The notes below the pieces were generated by a model. That model was not told the origin of the DNA and made no database searches. It saw only the letters and a program-made list of their open reading frames with translations. From Hirudo medicinalis (taxonomy: Eukaryota; Annelida; Clitellata; Hirudinida; Hirudinidae): DNA of 28,733 nt. Below are positions 12,430 through 22,300 of this stretch, in pieces. The position numbers were made by a program, and so were the translations under genes. The stretch is taken from the NCBI GenBank assembly GCA_011800805.1, contig MPNW01000140.1:205843-234575 (forward strand), in the 5' to 3' direction. The first letter of the stretch is position 1. Each line of letters opens with the position of its first letter.

Positions 12430-13960
12430 TGTTATTGGCGTAACGTAAAATTAAAAACGCAACTTATTCCTTCGAAATGCCCAAAAATCGCGCTTATCAG
12501 CGGCTCAGCCGATAGCTACAAACATCGCTCGTCGTAAAACCAAACACCAGACATGGCTGGCAAAGAACTATTAATAGCTCGACAATGGATGCTAATTTCG
12601 TTGCTTTGATCTGATACGAATTTACAGAGGGTTTACTTCTGCAACAAAATTAGAAAATAGTTATGTTAACAATTTTAATTATATATTTTAATAGTTTTTA
12701 AAGTCAACTGATTATTAAAATAGTTGTAATGAACATTTGCATGAGCGCCTTGATTGCTATTAACTATTAACTTAAACATTAACTATTTGGATTTAAACAA
12801 GAACTTTAAATGGTGTGTGAAGTATTCTATAATGATTTCGTGATTAGTCAATGCTTAAATATATAATTATTTTGAAGATTTCTCTTCAAAAATTTTATTG
12901 TGCAACAATCCAGAAAGATATTTTCTCGTAACAAATTCATAATTCATAAATAAAATAAATCATTTATTTAGATCTTCAACTAATTCAAATATTCAGTGAT
13001 CATCATAACTCGAAGCGAAAAATACAGGAGTCATATTTTGTTGGATGTCGGTGGCAAACTGCCATCTGGCAACCAATTATGCAACTAAATCAACTTAACA
13101 GAAGACGTGTCACTTCAAATCACAGAATTAGATCTCAATATTTTAGTTCTTACATGCTCGCTTTATTAATCAATTGGAACAATTTAAAACATTTAAAGTC
13201 AAACGATTATTTTATCACAATTAAATGTTAAATAAATTAAATTCAAAATTAGACTTTTATAACTGTGATTTGACATTGACAAATTGCATAATTGTAATTA
13301 AAAGATGTAATACCCGCTTAACATTTAATTACCTTAACCTTATGGCATTCATTTAATGTACCGAGAATCAATCACATGAAATGAAACCACCAATATTCGA
13401 ATTTAAATAAACTTAATTATATTGTCGTATGTGAACTTTTTCATTGAAATGAATAGGATGATTGAATGTTCAAATAAGTTATTTTTTTTAAATTCGATTA
13501 CGATTTGTTATTGTTACTTGTAATCTTTAATACTCTAAAGTAACTTGAACAACCTTTAATCAAAAAATTATTTTGTAATAAACCTGATTTCAACAGAACT
13601 TTGGAATTTGTATTAACGGATCTTTTTTTGATCAACCTCCCTGATTTATTACGCATACATTATTTATTACCTATAAATTAATTTTTCATTTCTAATGGTT
13701 AATTTTGTCGGTTTATTAGCTTATACTTTCCGTAATTGCAACATTTAAGATATTTCGCTGAAAATGATATTATCAAATTTAAATACTTAAATACAGAATA
13801 AGTGTAGAAGAATTACAACTTTTATCACTAAAGTCGCGAGAGATTTCAACATTTTGATGAACCGACGTGAATTTTCTAAATCACAAGACATTAAGCGTTA
13901 AGCATAAGGCCAATTGATTTTATGTTCTTCTGAGGTTCCAGAAGAAGATCTGAGGCGAGT
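12430..13960. other. intergenic: Dvl 5' region and tropomyosin 3' region
   Basis: 1.5 kb, very AT-rich. The part nearest 12430 should hold the Dvl promoter and leader. The part nearest 13960 should hold the tropomyosin 3' UTR. Minus-strand AATAAA hexamers, candidate poly(A) signals, occur at 13712-13717, 13663-13668 and 13645-13650, about 245-315 nt past the tropomyosin stop. No other gene is seen. Confidence 0.6.
12505..12554 (-). promoter_or_regulatory. Dvl 5' leader with two short upstream ORFs
   Basis: On the minus strand just upstream of the Dvl start, two small ORFs occur if the transcript reaches this far: 12516-12554 (12 codons plus stop) and, overlapping it, 12505-12525 (6 codons plus stop). 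No other ATG lies between them and the Dvl start. The leader is richer in CpG than the surroundings. The transcription start is unknown. Confidence 0.35.
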
Positions 13961-14043
13961 TCAGAGAGCTTCCACTTCGTGGAAGTAGCTTTCCATCTCC
14001 ATCTTGATACTCTCCTTTACCTTTTCCGCGTGAGCGATTTCAT
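13961..14043 (-). CDS. TPM: tropomyosin last exon (exon 9 type) with stop
   Basis: 83 nt from acceptor TTAAACAG to the TGA at 13961-13963. It completes Asp and encodes EIAHAEKVKESIKMEMESYF then HEVEAL. The number of residues equals that of vertebrate exon 9, which forms the head-to-tail overlap, but the terminal DMTSI-type ending is not conserved. Confidence 0.88.
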
Positions 14044-14510
14044 CTGTTTAATATGACGTTCTTAACAATTGTTGCACTGAACGATTGCTTAATTCCACTA
14101 CTTCAAGTAATTAATAGGTTAATTATTTCAAATTAATTTCCAAGCAATTATCACCTTCAAGTCTCTTGACTTCCCTTTGCAACTTAATGCAACTTCTCTC
14201 GTTCTCAAAAGTCCTGTTTTCAACCTTCAAACATACGCGAACTCGTGACTGAATTTTCAGTTCAATTATCGCCGTAAACCAATGAATATTCAAATCATTA
14301 ACACAATTAATTTGAAGAACGCATTTTACAAATTTTAGGAATAAATAAGAAGATTCCTGTTCACCTCTTTGAGTTGTGAGGCCATTTCTCTCACCGTGTT
14401 TTCGTAGACATCCCCCCTTTCACTGCTCTGTTGAGAATAAAATTAAAATAAGAGCTTCATTATCAATTGGTGCAGTTAATTTAACCCTAAAGACAATATG
14501 GATGTTATTA

Positions 14511-14563
<53 letters not shown>

Positions 14564-15804
14564 NAATAATATGATTAAACTAATATTGTAATATCTATAA
14601 CGAATACTATAACAAATATAATTAATATCATAATCATAATATTGATATAGTGATCAAAATAACCTCGCAGATTTTCTCTCGGCCTCATTTGCAGCTTCTC
14701 TAGCTTCCTTAACCAGGTGATCCAAATCCAGTGATCTGTCATCTTTCATGCTAATCTGACTTTCAAATGCTCTCCTAGAACTTTTTTGTCACGATAATGA
14801 CGGCATTAACAAAAACATTTATAAGAAGGATGTTTACAATAAATATTAACAACAACAACAAACAACAACATCAATATTTATCTCGTGTTTGTTTAATAAT
14901 CAACAGAATTTCATTTGAATTAAAGTTTGCATTGTAATAATTGTAACCATTTAAGACCTCAATCAAATATGACTCTATATGTGAATAAAACCATCACTGC
15001 CTTTGTCATCATCATTCCATCATTAGGCACCACTGCATAATCATTATCAACATCACTGCATAATCATCATCAGCACCAACTTTTCAGATACTTCTGCGCT
15101 TTCCAACATGGCTTCCAACTTTCTCTCAGAGTCATCAAGTCTTGATTGCGCATGTCCATATTCGCCCTCTATCAACCTCAACCTTCTGCTTATTGAAGTT
15201 ATTTCCAGTTCGATCTGTCATTCATTGTAATTATTTCATTAATAATTAATATAATTAATACTATTTTTAACCGAGGTAATTTGTTATCTTGATAATAAGT
15301 ATTATTAACGATCTTGTTTTTTTTTGCAACATGGGAACTTTTATTTGTCGTAGAATAACAAACATAAACATTAAAAATTTGGGGACAGTGTTAAAGAAAG
15401 TTAAAATGGTTATGAATGTTATTATGAATTACGGTTATGACTGTGATACATAGCAGGTCAAGATTCCCATCCAACACTGAAACAATACTTAAATGCTTCT
15501 CGAACATCAACTTATTCGCTGCATTCAACTTCTGCTTTTCAGCACCAAAATCATGATTAAGCGAGTAATTATGTTTTGTCAAGCACTGCGACAGTAACAC
15601 AATTACTATAATAAAACATTTTCATTTGCCTACAATAAATATAATAAATTAGAAGTCAGCCATAATTTATTCACTAACCGCAGACTTAGCGGCCCTTTCT
15701 TCGTCAACTTCTTTGCATTTGGACTCCAAATCCTCCCGCATTCGCTCCAGTTCATCCTTCTGAGCTTGAACTTTGTTCTTCAACATGATCATCGGATTGG
15801 CCAT
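13961..15804 (-). CDS. TPM: divergent tropomyosin, short form
   Basis: Tropomyosin is the parallel coiled-coil dimer that runs along actin filaments and controls myosin and other actin-binding proteins. Exons found: 15679-15804 (with ATG), 15081-15214, 14664-14774, 14365-14427, 14155-14224 and 13961-14043 (ending TGA). Introns are GT-AG. The sequence follows tropomyosin residue by residue: SISRRLRLIE for SLNRRIQLVE, HLVKEAREAANEAERK for QLKEAKHIAEDADRK, VYENTVREMASQLKE for KYEEEIKVLSDKLKE, and KLQREVKRLEDE near the C-terminus, with the last exon giving exactly the vertebrate number of residues. About 49 residues matching vertebrate exons 5-6 are missing from the assembled sequence. Complete, the protein would be near 240 residues, the low-molecular-weight size. 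Unusual residues for a coiled coil (Gly and Tyr in IEGEYGHAQ) mark it as a divergent paralogue. Confidence 0.88.
14155..14224 (-). CDS. TPM: tropomyosin exon matching vertebrate exon 8
   Basis: A 70-nt exon, phase 0 in and phase 1 out, the same length and phase as vertebrate exon 8. It encodes VENRTFENERSCIKLQREVK then RLE, after acceptor TTTGAAG. A nearer AG (AACAG at the 5' end) would cut into the conserved segment, so the upstream acceptor is preferred. Confidence 0.87.
14365..14427 (-). CDS. TPM: tropomyosin exon matching vertebrate exon 7
   Basis: A 63-nt, 21-codon exon with phase 0 at both ends, identical in size and phase to vertebrate exon 7. It encodes SSERGDVYENTVREMASQLK then E. 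Acceptor CAACAG, donor GTGAAC. Confidence 0.87.
14498..14564. repeat. (ATT)n microsatellite ending at a single N
   Basis: A run of ATT triplets of about 65 bp ends at an N (14564). The single N probably marks an unclosed assembly join. It lies exactly in the tropomyosin interval where two exons are missing. Confidence 0.9.
14664..14774 (-). CDS. TPM: tropomyosin exon matching vertebrate exon 4
   Basis: A 111-nt exon, phase 2 in and phase 2 out, with acceptor TTCTAG and donor GTTATT. It encodes RAFESQISMKDDRSLDLDHL then VKEAREAANEAERKSA. The vertebrate exon is 118 nt and ends in phase 0, so the donor here differs by one base of phase. Confidence 0.83.
14775..15080 (-). other. tropomyosin intron (exon 3 to exon 4 types)
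   Basis: A 306-nt AT-rich intron with AAC/ATC triplet tracts. I see no coding sequence in it. Confidence 0.75.
15081..15214 (-). CDS. TPM: tropomyosin exon matching vertebrate exon 3
   Basis: A 134-nt exon, phase 0 in and phase 2 out, the same length and phases as vertebrate TPM exon 3. It encodes IELEITSISRRLRLIEGEYG followed by HAQSRLDDSERKLEAMLESA and EVSE. Acceptor ATGACAG, donor GTTGGT. Confidence 0.88.
15215..15678 (-). other. tropomyosin first intron
   Basis: A 464-nt AT-rich intron. An open frame at 15391-15600 (minus) has no tropomyosin resemblance and no suitable splice context. I see nothing else in it. Confidence 0.7.
15679..15804 (-). CDS. TPM: tropomyosin first coding exon
   Basis: 42 codons from the ATG (15802-15804) to donor GTTAGT, phase 0 out: MANPMIMLKNKVQAQKDELE followed by RMREDLESKC. 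It aligns with vertebrate exon 2 (residues 39-80), whose length is also 126 nt. A possible acceptor (TTTTAG) lies 10 nt upstream of the ATG with an open frame between, so it could also be an internal exon reaching 15814. Confidence 0.82.
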
Positions 15805-15814
15805 CACCACTAAC

Positions 15815-16809
15815 CTAAAATTAATTATTTAAACGAGTGAACAATTGCAAATTATAAATTCACATGATCTCTTCAGAATATTTTCTGAGACGAATGAGAC
15901 TGATGATGATGAATGATGTTTGTCGAAATATGGCTGAGAATTTCAGTCAAGTTGGCCTTTCAGCTGGTTAAATTTGTTTACGAATGTAAACATTTCAAAA
16001 GCACGAGAAACATTTCAACCTCGAATTAAATACATTCACGACTTGTAGATCTTAACAACAAGTTATTCCTGAGTGAACTAATTAAGACACCTATTTCTTT
16101 GCTTCATGCATAGCAAGAATTTAGTTCCTTTTTGAGAGTACAAAATATGATTCGGCATCTAACAAGAATACCACATTACATTTAATCTTTAACAAAATTA
16201 AAGCATTTAATTAGCAATAGTATTACAACTAAACACTTGCCGTTAGGGAACAAGTAGTGAACTGATATCTAACTCTGAATAGGTTCAGACAGTTCAGACA
16301 CCCGGATGTGAAATCTGCTCACAGGAGACGGTTAAAAGTTTCAGGCCAGAAAGACAATTTTTACTATTATAGAATATCAAACAATTTCTCTACCTTTTTT
16401 TTAATTGCAGTGACGAATATTTAAATAAATGAATTCACTAATAAAATATCTAATTCATGTTAAGCATAGATAATATTATAATTTTTTGGGAACTTAGTCA
16501 GATTAAAAATAGCATATAATTGGTTTGAATTGGGCTGTTCAGAAATAATTGTTGTCATTAGGGATACTCCACCAAACAGAATTAGGCAGAACATTATTAT
16601 TACTGTTATTATAATAATGATATTTCGCTTTGTATGAACAAACCTGAATACAATACTGAACACCTGAATGTAATCACAGGACAATTATTTTGATTAAATT
16701 GCCTCAATCTAAAAGCCCAAACCTTATCTCTAAATATTTCTGTTCATTAAATATCTAGTCATTTTAATATAGTCGCCGTTATTAAATCATCATCATCATC
16801 ATCATCATC
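15815..16809. other. region upstream of tropomyosin
   Basis: About 1 kb of AT-rich sequence expected to contain the tropomyosin promoter or a further upstream exon. I recognise no exon. It ends in a CAT triplet run (16787-16809) at the assembly gap. Confidence 0.5.
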
Positions 16810-17597
16810 NNNNNNNNNNNNNNNNNNNNNNNNNNNNNNNNNNNNNNNNNNNNNNNNNNNNNNNNNNNNNNNNNNNNNNNNNNNNNNNNNNNNNNNNNNN
16901 NNNNNNNNNNNNNNNNNNNNNNNNNNNNNNNNNNNNNNNNNNNNNNNNNNNNNNNNNNNNNNNNNNNNNNNNNNNNNNNNNNNNNNNNNNNNNNNNNNNN
17001 NNNNNNNNNNNNNNNNNNNNNNNNNNNNNNNNNNNNNNNNNNNNNNNNNNNNNNNNNNNNNNNNNNNNNNNNNNNNNNNNNNNNNNNNNNNNNNNNNNNN
17101 NNNNNNNNNNNNNNNNNNNNNNNNNNNNNNNNNNNNNNNNNNNNNNNNNNNNNNNNNNNNNNNNNNNNNNNNNNNNNNNNNNNNNNNNNNNNNNNNNNNN
17201 NNNNNNNNNNNNNNNNNNNNNNNNNNNNNNNNNNNNNNNNNNNNNNNNNNNNNNNNNNNNNNNNNNNNNNNNNNNNNNNNNNNNNNNNNNNNNNNNNNNN
17301 NNNNNNNNNNNNNNNNNNNNNNNNNNNNNNNNNNNNNNNNNNNNNNNNNNNNNNNNNNNNNNNNNNNNNNNNNNNNNNNNNNNNNNNNNNNNNNNNNNNN
17401 NNNNNNNNNNNNNNNNNNNNNNNNNNNNNNNNNNNNNNNNNNNNNNNNNNNNNNNNNNNNNNNNNNNNNNNNNNNNNNNNNNNNNNNNNNNNNNNNNNNN
17501 NNNNNNNNNNNNNNNNNNNNNNNNNNNNNNNNNNNNNNNNNNNNNNNNNNNNNNNNNNNNNNNNNNNNNNNNNNNNNNNNNNNNNNNNNNNNNNNNN
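16810..17597. other. assembly gap (788 N)
   Basis: 788 undetermined bases, flanked by (CAT)n on the left (16787-16809) and (TCG)n on the right (17598-17619). The gap could hide a tropomyosin 5' exon. The apparent reading frame across it is only N. Confidence 0.99.
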
Positions 17598-17619
17598 TCG
17601 TCGTCGTCGTCGTCGTCGT

Positions 17620-18075
17620 TGCTGTTGGTGAATTGATTATTCTTAATAACGATGCTTCTCAATTGACCAAATTAAGGAGATATTTAAGATGAAGTCAATA
17701 ATTACGAATAATTAGATTTTATTACAATTCTAAGAGATTTCAACAAATAAACTAGAATAAATAAATAGGTTTATTGCGATCTTCAAAGTTGTTAAAGTTG
17801 TAATTTCAAGTAAGTTTAATGGGAAAAAATAATCAAAACAATATCAACAACATCACTACATAGTTGTATATACAACTATGAATTTACCATGCAGACATGA
17901 AGACAAGTATTTGAAGCGTCCACTTCAGCTTATTAAATCCACCGACGTCTGTCCAACATTGGATCATTGAAAGCTGTTGTGGACGTACATTTTCAAGATG
18001 AAATCGAGAAGGAAAGAACTAAAAGAGTTTTCTTGATATCTGCGCAGTCTGCCACTTGATTGTTAAATTAATTAA
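17620..18075 (-). other. probable 3' UTR/downstream region of the coiled-coil gene
   Basis: 456 nt following (on the minus strand) the stop of the coiled-coil/Ser-rich gene. It contains a perfect 22-bp palindrome at 17859-17880 and a minus-strand AATAAA hexamer near 17770. No coding sequence is recognised. Confidence 0.5.
17859..17880. repeat. perfect 22-bp palindrome
   Basis: Eleven bases (CATAGTTGTAT) are followed directly by their exact complement. It could fold as a hairpin in the 3' UTR of the upstream gene or bind a dimeric factor. Its role is unknown. Confidence 0.75.
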
Positions 18076-19393
18076 TTAAATGTTTTTATTGGCTCCAAAA
18101 GTCACAGGGGCAGATGTTGGTACTTCAGTAATGCTGTCATTGCTTGAGTTTGAAGTTCCACTTCTGTTGCGAACATATTGTCTAACTGGCGATTGGAAGA
18201 TTCCCTTCCTGTCTTTCGACGACCTCGACACGAAGAAGCTGCTGCAGCGACGATTGTTGGACGACAGGACGTCTGTGGCACTCATCGTTGTGGTCAGCGG
18301 CGGTTTGACAGAGGTTGATTTGAAGATTTTTCTGGTTTTTGGAGAAGTTGTTTTGCTGCTGGAAGAGGAAAACGTCGAATAGAAGGACGCCAGGCTTCCG
18401 ATGCTCGCTGCTAAAACACGACAAAAACTGTTCGACGGGGGACGCTTTTTTTCCTGGGTTTCTGAATCTGAGAAGTTCTCCAGCCTTTTCTTATTTCCAC
18501 TTAAGGTTTTTTCACCTTCCTGGATTTTGTTCCGCATGCTTTGGTCTTTTTTCTTGCTGCGGAAAATTGGCAGTTCGTCTGATCTCCTCAAGGAAATGTT
18601 GAGAACGCTCTTCCTTTCCCTCGCCAAGAAATTCATTTTGAACTCATTCATCTTCGAGGAAAGTTCAGAGGACGAATCCTTTAAACGCTGAGTTGTTGGA
18701 GGATTGTTGGCATCTGAGAAAGAACTCTTTCCACCTGCAGTTTGTTCCAAGATGTTTGACCTTTCCTTATAAATTGAAGCATCAACGGCTTCGGAACAAT
18801 CGAAAAAGTCGACCGTCTGAAATGTTTTTTCTGAACCTTTTGAAGGATTGTTTTTGTTCTCTGCTTTTTGATCGTGGATGTGCGGCATGGAATTCCTACT
18901 CGAACAGGGATTGCATTCAGAAATATTTGGAATGATTTCGTTTTTGGGAAGTAGTGTGGGTGATGTTTCACCTTTTTCTGCTGTTTTATTCAAAGACAAG
19001 ACTGAACCTGAGAACGGCCGAGAAATAGCAGAGACTTGAGACCTGAGACTTTCATTTTTTGAAGGACATTCCGACACATTTCCTGGATCGGTTTGGTTAA
19101 ACTCCAAAAACATCAATCCTTGCAGAGAATGTGGAGAACATCCACCCAAAGTTCCTGGGGACCCGGAACAACTTTGGGTGGTCCTCCAAACCTGGGATTG
19201 CTGTGTGCTTTCCATTTCGTTGTTCTCTGAAGACAACCTCCCACGAGGCGAAATTCCAATGCCTTCGTTGAAGAACTTTTTCTTGAGGTCAGAAATTTGA
19301 ATCTTTGGTTGGACGAAAAGCATTTTGTCGTTGAGACTCCCGTGAAGGACGTCGTACTTCTTCTGACCTTGAGAAAACATTTTGCCTTGCACT
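18076..19393 (-). CDS. terminal exon of the unrecognised coiled-coil gene
   Basis: 1318 nt, by far the longest genuine open frame in the window, with phase 2 in. Acceptor TTTTCCAAG lies before AGTGCAAGG, so the exon enters as ..R-VQGKMFSQGQ. There is no ATG at the 5' end of the frame, which fits an internal start by splicing. It encodes a 438-residue Ser-rich tail, then TAA. Overlapping frames on both strands are shadows. Confidence 0.8.
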
Positions 19394-22300
19394 CTTGGAA
19401 AATTAAGAAATAAATTAAAATATTTTCATCTCGTTAATTAATCGTTTTAATAGATCTTAATTGGATAATGGAAATCTTTGAGTTTTCATGGCATTTTACT
19501 TGCTGGTCTAATTGTTTTGAAATATTATTGGAAAGCCGTAATATCCATTTTGCTACATTAATAATGTTTTATCAGCGGAAAGGTTGTGAATATTTTTCTT
19601 AATTCAAAATTGGGGTATCAAGCATTTTGCCGGATTTTAGGGTTTCCTCTGAAATGCATGAAACTTCGTTGATGATGGAAGTTTGTTTCATTCAAGATTC
19701 ATGAGTCTTTCGTTCACATTCTTACGTTTCAAAACAATTAACAATATTTCCATGCGCTTCAAATTGAAGTAAGTAAAGTATTGATTCTACTGGATGCAAA
19801 AGAAAGGAAAAATTTATTGCACGCTATATAATTATAGTTATTATTATTACACAATTTGAATTATGATAAAATCAATTATTAATATTAAAATTATTATTAT
19901 TTCATATTTCTGTTTTCCGAAAGCCCACACAACTGCGCCTTTGAATTGGTAATGTTTCCGTTTCAATAAATCGTGCATTCTGGAATCCGGATTTTCTTCC
20001 TGATAACATTTTGTCAAACTTCCTTTCACAAACCAATGATTTGACTTTCGAAGATTTTCAGACTGAGTTGCCAATATTAATTTAATTAATTTGATTTGAA
20101 TAATTAATAGCCTGTAATTCATGTTGATAATTACAAACTAATAATTAACATTAATCAACAAATCTTGTAAAGTCCGTTTTCAATTTTCCAAAACTCAACT
20201 TAAACATTCATTCTCATCTCTTCGTCCTCATTTACAAAAAAGAATTCATTCTAATCAGATGTTAACATCGATTACATTTATTTACAATTTTCATTTAATT
20301 CAATTGATAATTAATTTCCTTTTATTATTTTTCATTCTTTTGAAGCCTACTTCTCAGTGCAGTTATTATCATTAACCTGAGAAGTTTTTCCAACAAACAG
20401 AATTCATTCGACATGCGGAGATTTACTTCAGTGAAATGCAGTCTAACACAGTTAATAATAAGTAACGGTGTTCATTCAACAAGAAACAGTAGTTCTTCAG
20501 CTTAATCTGATTCAACAAGAAACACAGACGTGCTTTGAAAGGGAATTAAAATCTTCACATTTTTGTGTAACTTTGCGGAATTATCAGTTCCTGGCATTGA
20601 ATCCAGTGATATTCAGAGTTATAATTTCTATTAAGATCCATAAGTGGTGCAAATTATTAGCAAATAAAATGACCATCTTGTAAAAGGAGGTATCGTATAT
20701 CGATTGTTTTTTCAAGTTTTATTGATATATTTATTTTATTGATTTATTTTATTGATATATTTATTGATCAAGTTTTATTATAATTTAATTATATTTTTTA
20801 TTATATTCAAATTATATTTTTATTATATATAAATTACTTTTTTTTTATTATATTCAAATTAAAATTCATATTTTATTTAAGTTATACGCTTTATTACATC
20901 AAATTATAAGAAAGTGTGTAGCAGTATTTTTCACAAATTAATTTCAATCTTTCAGCACGGAAATATTATTTCAGGTTCATTAGATTTTTAAGGATCAAAG
21001 TTGAGAATTTGAAATATAAAAACAGTGCTTGTTGTGAATTGAACAAAAATGATCAAAGCCACTTAATTATAAAAAGACAAACGTTTTTTAAAAATGATCA
21101 CGTGTGATTCTCATTTGGTTAGAAACATTCAACCATGAAATGTTCAGTGAAAGACTCTCCATAAATTCATACCGCTTGATTCCATGATATTCATGGAATT
21201 TCAAAGAACCTTTCAAAGTTGCGAGTTCAAAATTACATCAAAGAATTCCTTAAAGATATTCTGATTTAATTTGAGCTTTTCAAAATTTATTTGATGCCTA
21301 AATTAGAAATAATTAATCATTTGACATTTGAATCTGAAGAAATTCATGTTAATATTCATTATATTAGTTTTTAATTATTATGCAGCTTCCACACATTAAA
21401 AAAATGTCTGTTAATATGTTCGCTTACATACGAAAAAGCTTTGATAGTAATACCAATTTTAAACAAGAACTACTCATTAACCGCGTGTTACCTTCAGTTA
21501 ACTACGCAATTTCAATAAAATCGTAATTGTTTTGTAAATTGAAATATATGATAAATTTGAATTCAGAGTAATTGCTACCTTGAGGAGCTCTTTGATTCTT
21601 GATAATCTCTGATTGGTGCGCTAAAGTTCTCCTCTGATCCTAGTCTCAGAAGACCGTGATCAAGAGGGGACTTGTAACTGTCAGTGTGGTAAGAGGCGCT
21701 CGTCGGAAACTGATCGAATTTTGAATTATTCTTCGGTGAACTGATGTTGCAAGCAGGGTTAAGAGTTGGGATAGAATTGTCTTCAAAGGGTGTAAGATCA
21801 AAACCCCTCTGGGTTGAAGGGTTGCAGAGTTTTTGATTCGATGATATGAATTTCTCCTTCATGGAGTAAAATTCCAGTCTTTCACGCTCCAGATCGGATT
21901 TCATGTGCTCCACCTCGATCTGTTGATCAAATCATCATCGGCATAGTCGTCGTCGTCATCATCATCACATGAAACATCACTATCAACACTACAAGCCTCA
22001 CTGCTGACAAACAATGACACTTATTAAAATAATTTATTCAACTTCTAAAATTAGTGCAGCTATAATTAGTTAATTATATTCAACAACTGCTTCATGAAGC
22101 AAAAACAGGGAAGTCACTTTGAATTAAAACATGGATTTATGATTTTCAATCATTTCAAATCAAAATCAATCAAAAGAGAATCCACATTCTGCCACAAATT
22201 TAATGACCAAGCTTATTAATGCATTTTTATCGATCAACTTCAAGGTTTTGTCATTTAAAACTTGCAACATGCTCAATCGTGCTCAGTAATGTCACAAACT

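Noticed and set aside
16805..17662. 285-codon minus-strand open frame
   Set aside because: Almost all of it is the run of N; only a short Asp repeat and a few residues are real.
18080..18971. Several overlapping open frames on both strands inside the Ser-rich terminal exon
   Set aside because: They are shadows of the long 18076-19393 frame, which alone joins the upstream exons in phase.
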